NCBI GenBank assembly: GCA_003213495.1
Contig: QCMW01000001.1
Location: 774,104 to 810,180, forward strand
DNA from: SAR86 cluster bacterium AG-422-O05
GTDB lineage: Bacteria > Pseudomonadota > Gammaproteobacteria > Magnimaribacterales > D2472
DNA length: 36,077 nucleotides
Reading direction: 5' to 3'
This document shows, one piece after another, positions 7,972 to 16,508 of the stretch. Position 1 is the stretch's first letter, and each line of letters starts with the position of its first letter. The notes under the pieces are model-generated. The model had not been told where the DNA came from, did no database searches, and saw only the letters and a program-made list of their open reading frames with translations. A program made the position numbers and the translations under genes.

Positions 7972-8832
7972 TTGATAAAAAAAGCAGTTTTACCGGCTGC
8001 TGGTTTAGGAACAAGATTTCTACCAGCATCTAAGGCGACCCCAAAAGAGATGCTACCTATAATTGATAAACCATTAATTCAATATGCTGTTGAAGAAGCA
8101 GTCAGTATAGGAATTAATGAGATAATATTTATAACTAGCTCAGAAAAATACTCTATAAAGAAACATTTTGATAAAAATATTGAATTAGAGTCTAAGTTAA
8201 AAAAAATAGGTAAAGAAGATATAATTCAAAAGGTAAATCCAAATAAATTTTTTGATGTTCAATTTCATTATTTAAATCAAGCTGAACAAAACGGTCTTGG
8301 ACATGCAATATTAGAAGCTGAAGGTTTAATTAACAATGAACCATTTGCTGTTCTCCTTCCTGATGATTTATTTTTTTCAGAAAAATCATGCTTACATCAA
8401 TTACTAGATATTTATATTGAAACAAAATCCTCTGTTATTGCTGTCAATAAGATTGATAAGGACAACATTCACAAATATGGAGTAATTAAACCAGGAAATG
8501 ATGATTTACAAAAAATATTGATTGATGACATAGTTGAGAAACCAAAGGCCGAAGAAGCTCCATCAGATATAGCAGTTTGTGGTAGATATATTTTTAATCC
8601 ATCTATATTTGAATATTTAAAGAAAGTGACTTTTGATAATAGTGGCGAGATTCAACTTACTGATGGAATAAAAAATATGCTGGAAAGTGAAGATGTTTTT
8701 GCATGCTTATATGATGGTGAAAAGTTTGACTGTGGTAGCAAAAAAGGTTTTGTTCATGCTACTATTTCTCTCGCTTTAAGAGACCCCTCAATAAGTGAAG
8801 ACATAAAACAATTAATCAGAGAAATTATTTGA
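7972..8832 (+). CDS. galU: UTP-glucose-1-phosphate uridylyltransferase
   Basis: A 286-residue nucleotidyltransferase making UDP-glucose from UTP and glucose-1-phosphate for envelope polysaccharides. The N-terminal block reads KKAVLPAAGLGTRFLPASKA followed by TPKEMLP, the GalU/RfbA-like nucleotide loop, and later GRYIFNPSIFE and FDCGSKKGF are characteristic. Because GalU proteins begin MIKKAVLP, the TTG at 7972 is very probably the true start, 1 nt after the rhomboid stop. Its TGA stop overlaps the TTG of pyrD (TTGA). Confidence 0.94.
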   Translation: MIKKAVLPAAGLGTRFLPASKATPKEMLPIIDKPLIQYAVEEAVSIGINEIIFITSSEKYSIKKHFDKNIELESKLKKIGKEDIIQKVNPNKFFDVQFHYLNQAEQNGLGHAILEAEGLINNEPFAVLLPDDLFFSEKSCLHQLLDIYIETKSSVIAVNKIDKDNIHKYGVIKPGNDDLQKILIDDIVEKPKAEEAPSDIAVCGRYIFNPSIFEYLKKVTFDNSGEIQLTDGIKNMLESEDVFACLYDGEKFDCGSKKGFVHATISLALRDPSISEDIKQLIREII

Positions 8833-9818
8833 GTTTTTTTCTTAAAATTTTTAAATTACTTCCTCCTGAATCTGCTCATTCGATTTCTTTAAGCTCTTTA
8901 AAATTACTGTATAAATTAAAACTTCTTAAATTTTTTACTAAAAAGGATTTTAAAAATAATGAATATCACTTTGAAGGCATGATCTTTAAAAACCAGCTTG
9001 GCACAGCAGCTGGCTTAGATAAAAATGGTGACTTTATTGATGCTTTGGGGGAGCTTGGATTTGGTTTTCTTGAGGTTGGCACTACAACACCTTTACCACA
9101 AGATGGAAATTCGAAACCAAGAGTTTTTAGAAATTATAATGAGAATTCAATAATTAATAGACTAGGCTTTAATAATAAGGGAGTTGATTATTTAGTAAAT
9201 AATTTAAAAAAAAGAAAATATACAGGCATTGTGGGAGTCAATATAGGAGCAAACAAGACATCCTCAGGCAAACAAAGAATAGATGATTTTTTAATATGTT
9301 TAGAAAAAGTTCATAAGTTTGCTGACTATATTACAATTAATATATCTTCTCCTAATACTCCAAATTTAAGAGAGTTACACAATGAAGAAAATCTAAAAAT
9401 TTTGATTTCTGCTCTTGAGAAGAAATCAAATGAAATTAATTTAAATATACCGATATTTATAAAAATTTCTCCTGACGAATCTGAGCAAGTTCTTGATAAT
9501 ATAATTACGGCCGTGTCTGAGTCATTCATCACAGGAATAATTGCAACAAACACCACCACTAGTAAATTAAAAATAAAAGATGACGAATTTAAACTAATTG
9601 AAGGTGGTTTATCAGGACAATATTTAATGGATGAGTCTACTAAAAAACTGTCCTACATTCGAAATAAATCTAATAATATGCCATTGATTGGTGTTGGAGG
9701 AGTCATGAGTAAGAATGACTTTTTTGAAAAAATTGACGCTGGTGCTAACCTTGTTCAACTATACACAGGCTTTATCATTAAAGGCCCCAGTTTAATCATT
9801 CAAATCTTGAAAGATTAG
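8829..9818 (+). CDS. pyrD: Dihydroorotate dehydrogenase (quinone), class 2
   Basis: A 329-residue flavoprotein oxidising dihydroorotate to orotate with quinone at the inner membrane, the fourth step of pyrimidine synthesis. The amphipathic N-terminus (LLPPESAHSISLSSLKLL) is the class 2 quinone-tunnel extension. LGTAAGLDKNG and the catalytic-serine block INISSPNTPNLREL follow, and IGVGGVMS is the FMN phosphate loop. The TTG start overlaps the galU stop by 4 nt; the N-terminus lines up with class 2 enzymes, which supports it. The last base of its stop is the first base of the next gene's GTG. Confidence 0.94.
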   Translation: MSFFLKIFKLLPPESAHSISLSSLKLLYKLKLLKFFTKKDFKNNEYHFEGMIFKNQLGTAAGLDKNGDFIDALGELGFGFLEVGTTTPLPQDGNSKPRVFRNYNENSIINRLGFNNKGVDYLVNNLKKRKYTGIVGVNIGANKTSSGKQRIDDFLICLEKVHKFADYITINISSPNTPNLRELHNEENLKILISALEKKSNEINLNIPIFIKISPDESEQVLDNIITAVSESFITGIIATNTTTSKLKIKDDEFKLIEGGLSGQYLMDESTKKLSYIRNKSNNMPLIGVGGVMSKNDFFEKIDAGANLVQLYTGFIIKGPSLIIQILKD

Positions 9819-10261
9819 TGGACCATATAGTAATTATATTAGCAGCGCTTCTATTAATCGGCTCTATTTCAATCGCAATCCCATCAAGGTCATCAAGAGA
9901 AATATCTAAAATTAGAATGGAAGCAAAATTATTTGGATGTAAGATCACATCTAATTTATATGGTGAAAATCAATTTAAAAATTATTCAAAATATAGTGTC
10001 AGTTACAGAATTAAGAATAAAACTAATTTAAAAGAAGGCCATTTTATTAGAGACAAAGATAAATTAATCTTGTATTCTCCTGTCAAATTAAAGTATTCAG
10101 ATAGTTTTGATTACCTAAATGAGGAATTACAAAATATATCTAATAGCCTTGAAGAGGTAATTTTTACAAGTGTATCTATATCTTTTTTATGGAAAGAACT
10201 AGATGGTCTTGATGAGCTTAAAGAAATAATAAAAAATTTTGATAAATTAAAAAAATTTTAA
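9818..10261 (+). CDS. Hypothetical small membrane-anchored protein
   Basis: I do not recognise a named family. The 147-residue product has one N-terminal transmembrane helix (about residues 3-22), followed by a basic juxtamembrane segment with several Arg/Lys and then a soluble domain of about 115 residues ending in a Lys-rich tail. The likely topology places the soluble part in the cytoplasm. The GTG start overlaps the pyrD stop in a TAGTG junction, which argues for a real, coupled gene. topA follows after 58 nt. The pattern of one helix plus a proline/arginine stretch resembles uncharacterised gammaproteobacterial membrane proteins, but no function can be given. Confidence 0.65.
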   Translation: MDHIVIILAALLLIGSISIAIPSRSSREISKIRMEAKLFGCKITSNLYGENQFKNYSKYSVSYRIKNKTNLKEGHFIRDKDKLILYSPVKLKYSDSFDYLNEELQNISNSLEEVIFTSVSISFLWKELDGLDELKEIIKNFDKLKKF

Positions 10262-10305
10262 AATTCACTTGCCAAAAACACTCTTTTGATGATATTCATA
10301 AAAAA

Positions 10306-10310
10306 GGAAG
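10306..10310 (+). promoter_or_regulatory. Ribosome binding site of topA
   Basis: GGAAG within AAGGAAG lies 9 nt before the topA ATG at 10320. It is one of the few clear Shine-Dalgarno sequences here and supports that start. Confidence 0.55.
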
Positions 10311-10319
10311 AATTAAATT

Positions 10320-12938
10320 ATGTCAAAATCTTTAGTAATAGTTGAGTCACCAGCAAAGGCTAAGACCATATCAAAATATCTTGGTTCAGAATATATTGTT
10401 CAATCAAGTGTTGGTCACATAAGAGATTTACCAAAAAAAGGTACTGGCATAACTAAGAGATCTTCAATACCTAAAAATATTAGTCCTGAGGAAAAAGCAA
10501 GGCTAAAAGCAGTAAACGATAGAAATAGATTAATCAGAAGAATGGGTATTGATCCAGATAATGGATGGAAAGCCGATTGGCAGATAATTCCAGAAAAAGA
10601 GAAAGTTCTAAAGAGTTTAAAAAAGGCTGCAAAAAATGTTGATAATATCTATTTGGCTACTGACTTAGATAGAGAAGGAGAGGCAATTGCATGGCATTTA
10701 AAAGAAGCTCTTGGTTCAAACAAATATAATTATTCCAGGGTGAGATTTAATCAAATAACTAAGGATGCCATTCTAGAATCTTTCTCAGATCCAAAAGAAA
10801 TAGATTTAAACCTCGTTAAAGCTTATAGAGCTAGAAGATTTCTAGATAAGGTAATTGGGTTTGAGTTATCTCCTTTATTGTGGAAAAAAATTGCAAGAGG
10901 ACTTTCTGCAGGCAGAGTTCAATCAGTTGCTTTAAGGTTACTTGATGAAAAAGAGAGATTAATTCAGGAGTTCATTCCTGAAGAATTTTGGGAAATTTAT
11001 CTTTATGCATCAACAGATAAAAATGAAAAGATTAAATTCAATCTTTTAACCAAGAAAAACGATCCTCTGCTTAAAAAGAGTGAAGTTGAAGAAATAAAAA
11101 GAAAAATTGAATCCTCTGAATTAGTTATAAATGAGATTGTAAAAAAACCTGTAAAAATTAAACCAAAAGCACCGTTTATTACTTCAACACTCCAACAGTC
11201 AGCAAGTACGCGTCTTGGATTTAATGTTAAAAGAACAATGAGGGTTGCACAAAAACTCTATGAAGGAGGTCTTATTACGTACATGAGAACTGACGCACCT
11301 AGCTTAAGTAAAGAATCGATTAATGAAGCAAGAAAATTTGTAAATGAAAATCTTGGTGACAATTACCTAACTAATTCTCCAAGAATATATGCAGGTTCTG
11401 AAAATGCTCAAGAGGCTCATGAAGCGATTAGACCAACTAATTCATTCCTAACGCCTAAAGATGTAATGAATCTTTCTGAAGAAGAATCTCGACTTTATAG
11501 TTTAATATGGGAAAGATTTATTGCCTCACAACTTCCTGATGCTGAATATTTATCCACATCTGCAAAAGTTTATGTTGGTGAAAAAATATTTGTTGCTAAA
11601 GGTAGAGAGTTAGTCTTTGATGGTTTTACAAGAGTGCTCAAGACTTCCTCTAAGGAAGAGGATATTTTACCTTCACTACAAGAGGACCAATTAATTAGTA
11701 TGGATAGTGTTGAGCTGGAACAAAAATTTACAAAACCTCCAGCAAGATATTCAGAGGCTGCTTTAGTTCGTGAGCTTGAGAAAAAGGGCATTGGAAGACC
11801 TTCTACTTATGCAAACATAATTTCAACAATTCAAGACAGAGGGTATGTTCAAATTGAAAATAAGAGATTTTTTGTAAAAAAAATTGGGCATATTGTAGCT
11901 GAAAGACTAATTGAAAGTTTTCATGACATTATGGATTATGATTTTACTGCAAATCTTGAAAACAATTTAGATGAGGTAGCAAATGGAGAAGCAGATTGGA
12001 GAGATGTATTAGATAATTTTTATAAATCTTTTCAAAACGATCTTATATCAGCATCAGATGAAGATTCCGGAATGAGACCTGGAAATATTCCAACAACAAC
12101 AGACATAGTTTGCCCATGTGGAAAAACTAACATGGTAATTAGAAATTCATCAAATGGAGTTTTCCTTGGTTGTTCAGGTTATCAAAATGAAGGCAATGAC
12201 AAATGCAAGGAAACATTAAATTTAATTTCTGGTGATGAAGCTGTCAGTGTTGACGACTCTGAAGAAGCAGAAAATCTTCTCATTAAAAAGAGGTGCCCAA
12301 AATGTGATACCAGCATGGATAATTATTTAATTGATGAGTTAAGAAAATTACATGTTTGCGGAAAAAATCCAGACTGTAACGGATACATAGTTGAGGATGG
12401 AAAATTCAAAATAAAAGGATACGATGGTCCTACCTTAGAGTGTCATAAATGTGGATCTGAAATGCAGTTAAAGACTGGTAGATTTGGAAAGTATTTTGGG
12501 TGTTTAAATGATAATTGTGGGGCAACAAGAGCACTTCAAAGAAATGGTGAACCTAAACCAATAACAATGGAGCCTATAGAAATACCTGATCTAAAATGCA
12601 TCAAATGTGAAGATCATTATTTATTGAGGGATAGCATGAAAGGCTTATTTTTAGCAGCTAGCCAATATCCAAAAAACAGAGAAACAAGAGCTCCTAAAGT
12701 TTCTGAAATTAATAAACTTCATAACGAAATTATTGAGGCTTGTAGATTTTTACCTAACAAGGAAAAACATATGTATTTATTAGAAGCACCCGAAAAAGAT
12801 GTTGATGGCAATCCTTATATTATTAGATATAACAGAACAGATGATGTTCATTATTTAGCATCAGAAAAAGATGGAAAAAAAACAAAATGGACAGCCACAT
12901 ACTCTGATGGAGAATGGATTCAAAATCTAAAGTCCTAG
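10320..12938 (+). CDS. topA: DNA topoisomerase I (type IA)
   Basis: An 872-residue enzyme that relaxes negative supercoils. The TOPRIM domain opens with SLVIVESPAKAKTISKYLG and has the acidic triad DLDRE (Asp115, Asp117, Glu119). LSAGRVQSVALRLL is the type IA core motif, and the catalytic tyrosine is Tyr321 in GGLITYMRTDAPSLS. The C-terminal third carries zinc-ribbon repeats: CPCG with a distal Cys, CPKC with CGKNPDC, and CHKC with CLNDNC, then a degenerate CIKC repeat. Length matches gammaproteobacterial TopA. A GGAAG ribosome binding site precedes the ATG. It leads a short run that ends against lexA. Confidence 0.97.
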   Translation: MSKSLVIVESPAKAKTISKYLGSEYIVQSSVGHIRDLPKKGTGITKRSSIPKNISPEEKARLKAVNDRNRLIRRMGIDPDNGWKADWQIIPEKEKVLKSLKKAAKNVDNIYLATDLDREGEAIAWHLKEALGSNKYNYSRVRFNQITKDAILESFSDPKEIDLNLVKAYRARRFLDKVIGFELSPLLWKKIARGLSAGRVQSVALRLLDEKERLIQEFIPEEFWEIYLYASTDKNEKIKFNLLTKKNDPLLKKSEVEEIKRKIESSELVINEIVKKPVKIKPKAPFITSTLQQSASTRLGFNVKRTMRVAQKLYEGGLITYMRTDAPSLSKESINEARKFVNENLGDNYLTNSPRIYAGSENAQEAHEAIRPTNSFLTPKDVMNLSEEESRLYSLIWERFIASQLPDAEYLSTSAKVYVGEKIFVAKGRELVFDGFTRVLKTSSKEEDILPSLQEDQLISMDSVELEQKFTKPPARYSEAALVRELEKKGIGRPSTYANIISTIQDRGYVQIENKRFFVKKIGHIVAERLIESFHDIMDYDFTANLENNLDEVANGEADWRDVLDNFYKSFQNDLISASDEDSGMRPGNIPTTTDIVCPCGKTNMVIRNSSNGVFLGCSGYQNEGNDKCKETLNLISGDEAVSVDDSEEAENLLIKKRCPKCDTSMDNYLIDELRKLHVCGKNPDCNGYIVEDGKFKIKGYDGPTLECHKCGSEMQLKTGRFGKYFGCLNDNCGATRALQRNGEPKPITMEPIEIPDLKCIKCEDHYLLRDSMKGLFLAASQYPKNRETRAPKVSEINKLHNEIIEACRFLPNKEKHMYLLEAPEKDVDGNPYIIRYNRTDDVHYLASEKDGKKTKWTATYSDGEWIQNLKS

Positions 12939-13375
12939 TGCAAAATTCAGAGTTATCAAATTTGTATGAAGATATTGCAAAGGATATTTTAAAAAATCTT
13001 GTATTTGACTCTTCTCACGAGAATCAAATAAATCAATTGTTATTTATTTCTATGTTAGAAAATGCTTTATCACATCTTGCTGATGATACCCTTGATTTAT
13101 TTAATAAGCCTAAAGATGAAATTAGCAAACTTAATTACATTTATAAATGGCATTCACTTAAACAATATGAATCTATCAAAAATATAATTGAAAAAGAGTT
13201 TAAAAGTGACGGACTTCTGAGTATTGTTGAAGATGCAAAAGAAAAACTTTTCAAAGAGGTTGAAACAAATTTAATTTTATCAAATGAAGCAAACAGCTTG
13301 AAAAAATTTAATTTAATATTAAATAAATATAAAACATTTAAAGACTTGCTTCGCAAAGTACTTGAGGAGTGTTAA
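12938..13375 (+). CDS. Hypothetical protein downstream of topA (possibly DUF6586-like)
   Basis: A predicted all-helical, charged protein of 145 residues without membrane segments. I do not recognise a catalytic motif. Pseudomonas and relatives carry a small helical protein of similar size (DUF6586) directly after topA and before lexA, so this may be its ortholog; that rests on position and a weak N-terminal likeness. GTG at 12938 uses the last base of the topA stop (TAGTG), as at the pyrD junction. An in-frame ATG at 12914 would add eight residues and overlap topA by 25 nt; its GGAGA abuts the ATG, too close to serve as a ribosome binding site. Confidence 0.6.
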   Translation: MQNSELSNLYEDIAKDILKNLVFDSSHENQINQLLFISMLENALSHLADDTLDLFNKPKDEISKLNYIYKWHSLKQYESIKNIIEKEFKSDGLLSIVEDAKEKLFKEVETNLILSNEANSLKKFNLILNKYKTFKDLLRKVLEEC

Positions 13376-13397
13376 GCTAAATCAATTAAGGAAAATA

Positions 13398-13655
13398 ATG
13401 ACGAACTATTTAGAACTAGCGCAATTACCAGATGGATCGATTGTTTTGAGAAGATCAGATGACAAAGAAAATCCTATTGTTAAAATTGAATTTTCAAAGG
13501 AATCTAAAGATTTTTTAAAAGGGCAAGAGCTAGATGTGGCCAAAGAAATGATCAGGGCAGGTATTGAAAGTGTTAGCGGGAATGTAAGCGATTTAGATGA
13601 ATTTTTCGAAAAACAAAGAGATAAGTTTTCAAAAAAACAAACTATAGTTCATTAA
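13398..13655 (+). CDS. Small conserved-looking hypothetical protein between topA and lexA
   Basis: An 85-residue soluble protein that I cannot assign. It has a short beta-rich N-terminal half (ELAQLPDGSIVLRRSDD, then PIVKIEFSKES) and an acidic/basic helical second half. The same frame is open back to 13362, but the ATG at 13398 has an AAGGAAA ribosome binding site about 5 nt upstream and gives a compact protein, so it is preferred. The gene starts 22 nt after its upstream neighbour. Its stop shares bases with the lexA stop on the other strand. Confidence 0.62.
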   Translation: MTNYLELAQLPDGSIVLRRSDDKENPIVKIEFSKESKDFLKGQELDVAKEMIRAGIESVSGNVSDLDEFFEKQRDKFSKKQTIVH

Positions 13656-14272
13656 TTTTTTCTAAGTAATCCCACACTTTTACCTTCAATGTGAAAATCT
13701 TGGTGTTCTAGATCTACAACAATATTTTCATAATCTTCATTTGCCGGCTCAAGTTCAACTATTTTTGGAGATTTCCTCTGAAAAAACTTAACAGTAACTT
13801 CATCCTCAAGTCTTGCAATAACTATATCTCCATTCCTAACCTCATTAGTTTTTTTAACAGCTATGAGATCATCTTCCATGATACCTACATCTTTCATGCT
13901 CAAACCTTTAACTTTTAAAAAATAATCAAAATCTGAGTCAAAAAATTTATTTGGACAGTTTATTGTTTGTTCTATATTTTCCTGGGCAAGAGTAGGAGAA
14001 CCTGCTGCAACAAGACCGACTACAGGGTATTCATCGTCAGCTTGAGTAAGTTTGTTGTCATTATTAATAATAGAGATGCCTCTTGATGTTCCACTTTCAA
14101 TTGAGATGAAGCCTTTCTTTTCAAGAGCTCTCAAGTGAGTTTCAGCAGAGTTTGGGGACTTAAAACCCAATTCTTTGCAAATATCTGCTCTTGTTGGCGG
14201 AAAACCTGTTTTATTTAAGTAAATTTGAATACAATCTAATACTCTTTGTTGTTGTGATGTAATTTTTTTCAT
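13652..14272 (-). CDS. lexA: LexA repressor, SOS regulator
   Basis: A 206-residue LexA. The winged-helix DNA-binding domain covers about 1-70, with the recognition region PNSAETHLRALEKKGFI. The self-cleavage site VAAGSP places the bond at Ala90-Gly91, and the serine-lysine dyad is Ser125 (KGLSMKD) and Lys162 (EVTVKFF). These are offset by six residues from E. coli Ala84-Gly85, Ser119 and Lys156. The start is ATG 14272, giving MKKITSQQQRVLD; the frame stays open to 14329, but that extension would cross the LexA box and is not LexA-like. The operator at 14286-14301 implies autoregulation. The gene is convergent with the small unknown and divergent from the nucleotidase. Confidence 0.96.
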   Translation of the reverse strand: MKKITSQQQRVLDCIQIYLNKTGFPPTRADICKELGFKSPNSAETHLRALEKKGFISIESGTSRGISIINNDNKLTQADDEYPVVGLVAAGSPTLAQENIEQTINCPNKFFDSDFDYFLKVKGLSMKDVGIMEDDLIAVKKTNEVRNGDIVIARLEDEVTVKFFQRKSPKIVELEPANEDYENIVVDLEHQDFHIEGKSVGLLRKN

Positions 14273-14285
14273 AATAATAAAAATA

Positions 14286-14301
14286 CTGAATATATGTACA
14301 G
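14286..14301. promoter_or_regulatory. LexA box (SOS operator)
   Basis: CTGAATATATGTACAG matches the gammaproteobacterial consensus CTGTATATATATACAG at 14 of 16 positions and keeps both invariant CTG and CAG arms. It lies 14 bp upstream of the lexA start codon. It also directly abuts a TATAAT (14302-14307) facing the divergent nucleotidase gene, so one operator could control both directions. Confidence 0.85.
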
Positions 14302-14319
14302 TATAATACGAAATATAAT
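14302..14319 (+). promoter_or_regulatory. Candidate -10 boxes for the nucleotidase-thrH-queH-prpBCD run
   Basis: Two perfect TATAAT hexamers lie at 14302-14307 and 14314-14319. The second would start transcription near 14326, about 9 nt before the ATG at 14335. Both sit immediately beside the LexA box. No clear -35 box is seen. Confidence 0.45.
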
Positions 14320-14334
14320 ATATTTCCAATATTT

Positions 14335-15237
14335 ATGAGTAACGAAAAATCTAAATTAATAATTGGTATATCATCTAGAGCTCTTTTTAATCTTGACGAA
14401 AGTCATGAAATATATGAAAAGCAAGGTTTGAAATCTTATCAAGATTATCAAATTGAAAATGAGGACAATACTCTTGCTCCCGGTGAAGCTTTCAACCTGG
14501 TAGAAAAAATTTTAAAAATAAACGATCTTTATGAGAGTCCAGAGCGAGTAGAGGTTATTCTTTTGTCAAGAAACACATCTGATACTGGATTAAGGATAAG
14601 AAACTCAATAGAGGATCATAACTTAAATATTTCTAGGGCCGCATTTTGTGGTGGAGAAAGCCCTCACAGATATGTAAAAGACTTTGGCGTACATTTATTT
14701 TTATCTAGTAGCATTGAAGATGTAAAGCTTGCAATTGAAAGTAACGTTGCTGCTGCGACAATTATTCCAAGATCTGCTGAAAATCATAAAGAATCAAAGT
14801 CAGATATATTAAAAATAGCTTTCGATGGAGATGCTGTAATATTTTCGGATGACTCCGAAAAGATTTATCATGAAAAGGGACTTGAGGCATTTATTGAAAA
14901 CGAAGCCAATGCAGAGACAAATCTCAAAGAAGGACCTTTTAAATCATTTTTAGTTGAATTAAATAAAATTCAAAATGATTTTGAGATCAATGAGTGTCCT
15001 ATAAGAACAGCGCTTGTGACTGCAAGATCAGCCCCATCAGATAAAAGAGTTATAAAAACATTAAGAAATTGGGGTGTAAGAATTGATGAATCATTATTTT
15101 TAGGTGGAATGTCTAAAAGTAAGTTCCTTGATTCTTTTGATGCGGATATTTTCTTTGACGATCAAAAAAAGCATATTATGAGCGCAATCGATAACACCAC
15201 ATCTGGTCATGTTCCATATGGAATTAAAAACGAGTAA
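14335..15237 (+). CDS. 5'-nucleotidase (cytosolic NT5C1-like family)
   Basis: A 300-residue protein of the bacterial 5'-nucleotidase family related to animal cN-I, expected to dephosphorylate nucleoside monophosphates in the cytoplasm. Typical segments are ISSRALFNLDESHEIYEKQG near the N-terminus, the DGDAVIFSDDSE acidic motif (about residues 162-173), TARSAPSDKRVIKTLRNWGV, and LGGMSKSKFLDSFDADIFFDDQ near the C-terminus. It is the first gene after the divergent lexA promoter region and is followed 3 nt later by thrH. The shared LexA box raises the possibility of SOS control, which would make sense for nucleotide pool turnover during DNA damage; this is inference. Confidence 0.85.
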   Translation: MSNEKSKLIIGISSRALFNLDESHEIYEKQGLKSYQDYQIENEDNTLAPGEAFNLVEKILKINDLYESPERVEVILLSRNTSDTGLRIRNSIEDHNLNISRAAFCGGESPHRYVKDFGVHLFLSSSIEDVKLAIESNVAAATIIPRSAENHKESKSDILKIAFDGDAVIFSDDSEKIYHEKGLEAFIENEANAETNLKEGPFKSFLVELNKIQNDFEINECPIRTALVTARSAPSDKRVIKTLRNWGVRIDESLFLGGMSKSKFLDSFDADIFFDDQKKHIMSAIDNTTSGHVPYGIKNE

Positions 15238-15240
15238 ATT

Positions 15241-15855
15241 ATGGAAATAGTATGTTTAGACATGGAAGGAACTTTAACGCCAGAAATTTGGGAAAGAGTC
15301 GCTTTAAATACTGGTATTGAAGAACTAGGCCAAACAACTAGAGATATACCTAGTTATGAAAAACTTATGGATATGAGGTTACAAATAATGTCTGAAAAAG
15401 GGATTATGCTATCTGATGTTCAAGACGCAGCAGCATCGCTTGAATTATTACCAGGTGCTTTTGACTTTGTTTCCAATTTACGAAAAAACTTTCAAGTAGT
15501 AATACTATCAGATACATTTCATGACATAGCGAAACCTTTGATGAAGAAGCTGGGGTTTCCTTTTTTGCTTTGTCATAATTTAGAAATAAATAATGATCAA
15601 ATTATTTCCTACAAACTAAGACATCCAAAGGCAAAGCATCAAGCAATTTCATATTTTAAACAAATGGGCTATAAATGTTTTGCAGCAGGCGATTCACATA
15701 ATGATATTCAGATGTTTGAGATAGCTGACAAAGGATTTTTTATAAATGCTCCAACAAAAATATCTTCATTGCATCCTGAAATTGAATCTTTTGATAGTTA
15801 TAATGATCTCGAAGAGGCAATAATTAAATATTCAATTTACGTTGATCATGAGTGA
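15241..15855 (+). CDS. thrH: Phosphoserine phosphatase / homoserine phosphotransferase ThrH
   Basis: A 204-residue HAD-superfamily phosphatase. The N-terminus [17 protein letters not shown] matches ThrH of Pseudomonas, with nucleophile Asp7 and Glu9 in place of the usual second Asp, a ThrH feature. [22 protein letters not shown] is HAD motif II with its surroundings, and [11 protein letters not shown] is motif III/IV. ThrH hydrolyses phosphoserine and can pass the phosphate to homoserine, linking serine and threonine synthesis. Full length. The queH start codon lies inside its last codons, in an 8-nt overlap. Confidence 0.92.
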   Translation: MEIVCLDMEGTLTPEIWERVALNTGIEELGQTTRDIPSYEKLMDMRLQIMSEKGIMLSDVQDAAASLELLPGAFDFVSNLRKNFQVVILSDTFHDIAKPLMKKLGFPFLLCHNLEINNDQIISYKLRHPKAKHQAISYFKQMGYKCFAAGDSHNDIQMFEIADKGFFINAPTKISSLHPEIESFDSYNDLEEAIIKYSIYVDHE

Positions 15856-16507
15856 AAAGTATAAATTAGATAACTATAAACGACCTGAACTTCAGCTGCC
15901 AAATAATGAAGATAAGCTTTTATTGCATAGTTGTTGTGCTCCATGCTCAGGAGAAATCATAGAGGCAATTGCTGCATCAAATATCAAGACTACAGTGTAT
16001 TTTTATAATCCAAATATTCATCCAATAGATGAGTATGAAATAAGAAAAGATGAAAACAGAAGGTTTTGTGAAAAGGTTGATTTTGAGTGTATTGATGGAG
16101 ATTATGATAAAGATGATTGGTTTGAGAGAGTCAAAGGTTTAGAAGATGAACCAGAAAGAGGTGAGAGATGCACAAAATGCTTTGATATGAGATTTGAAAG
16201 ATCAGCTTTATTTGCTTATGAAAATGGATTTAATGTATTTGCTACTACGCTGGGAATCTCCAGATGGAAAGACATGAAACAAATTAATGATTCAGGCCAT
16301 AGATCTGCAGCAAGATATAAAAATATTAGTTTTTGGGATTTTAATTGGCGAAAAGAGGGTGGGTCCTCACGAATGATTGAAATTTCAAAAAGAGAGCATT
16401 TTTATCAGCAGGAATATTGTGGATGTGTTTACAGTTTAAGAGATACTAATAGATGGAGAAGAAAAAATAACAAAGATAGAATCATTAGAGGAGTTAAATT
16501 TTATTAA
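15848..16507 (+). CDS. queH: Epoxyqueuosine reductase QueH
   Basis: A 219-residue protein that carries out the last step of queuosine synthesis in tRNA by reducing epoxyqueuosine. The cysteine pattern is diagnostic: SCCAPC (Cys29, Cys30, Cys33), a central CTKC, and a C-terminal YCGC. QueH is not homologous to the cobalamin-dependent QueG. ATG 15848 begins MSEKYK; a TTG two codons earlier is possible but the ATGAGTGA overlap with the thrH stop repeats a junction seen at leuD-leuB and leuB-asd. prpB starts 1 nt after the stop. Confidence 0.92.
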   Translation: MSEKYKLDNYKRPELQLPNNEDKLLLHSCCAPCSGEIIEAIAASNIKTTVYFYNPNIHPIDEYEIRKDENRRFCEKVDFECIDGDYDKDDWFERVKGLEDEPERGERCTKCFDMRFERSALFAYENGFNVFATTLGISRWKDMKQINDSGHRSAARYKNISFWDFNWRKEGGSSRMIEISKREHFYQQEYCGCVYSLRDTNRWRRKNNKDRIIRGVKFY

Positions 16508-16508
16508 A

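Noticed and set aside
14273-14329. In-frame upstream extension of lexA
   Set aside because: It would run through the LexA box and the promoter, and the extra residues do not resemble any LexA N-terminus.
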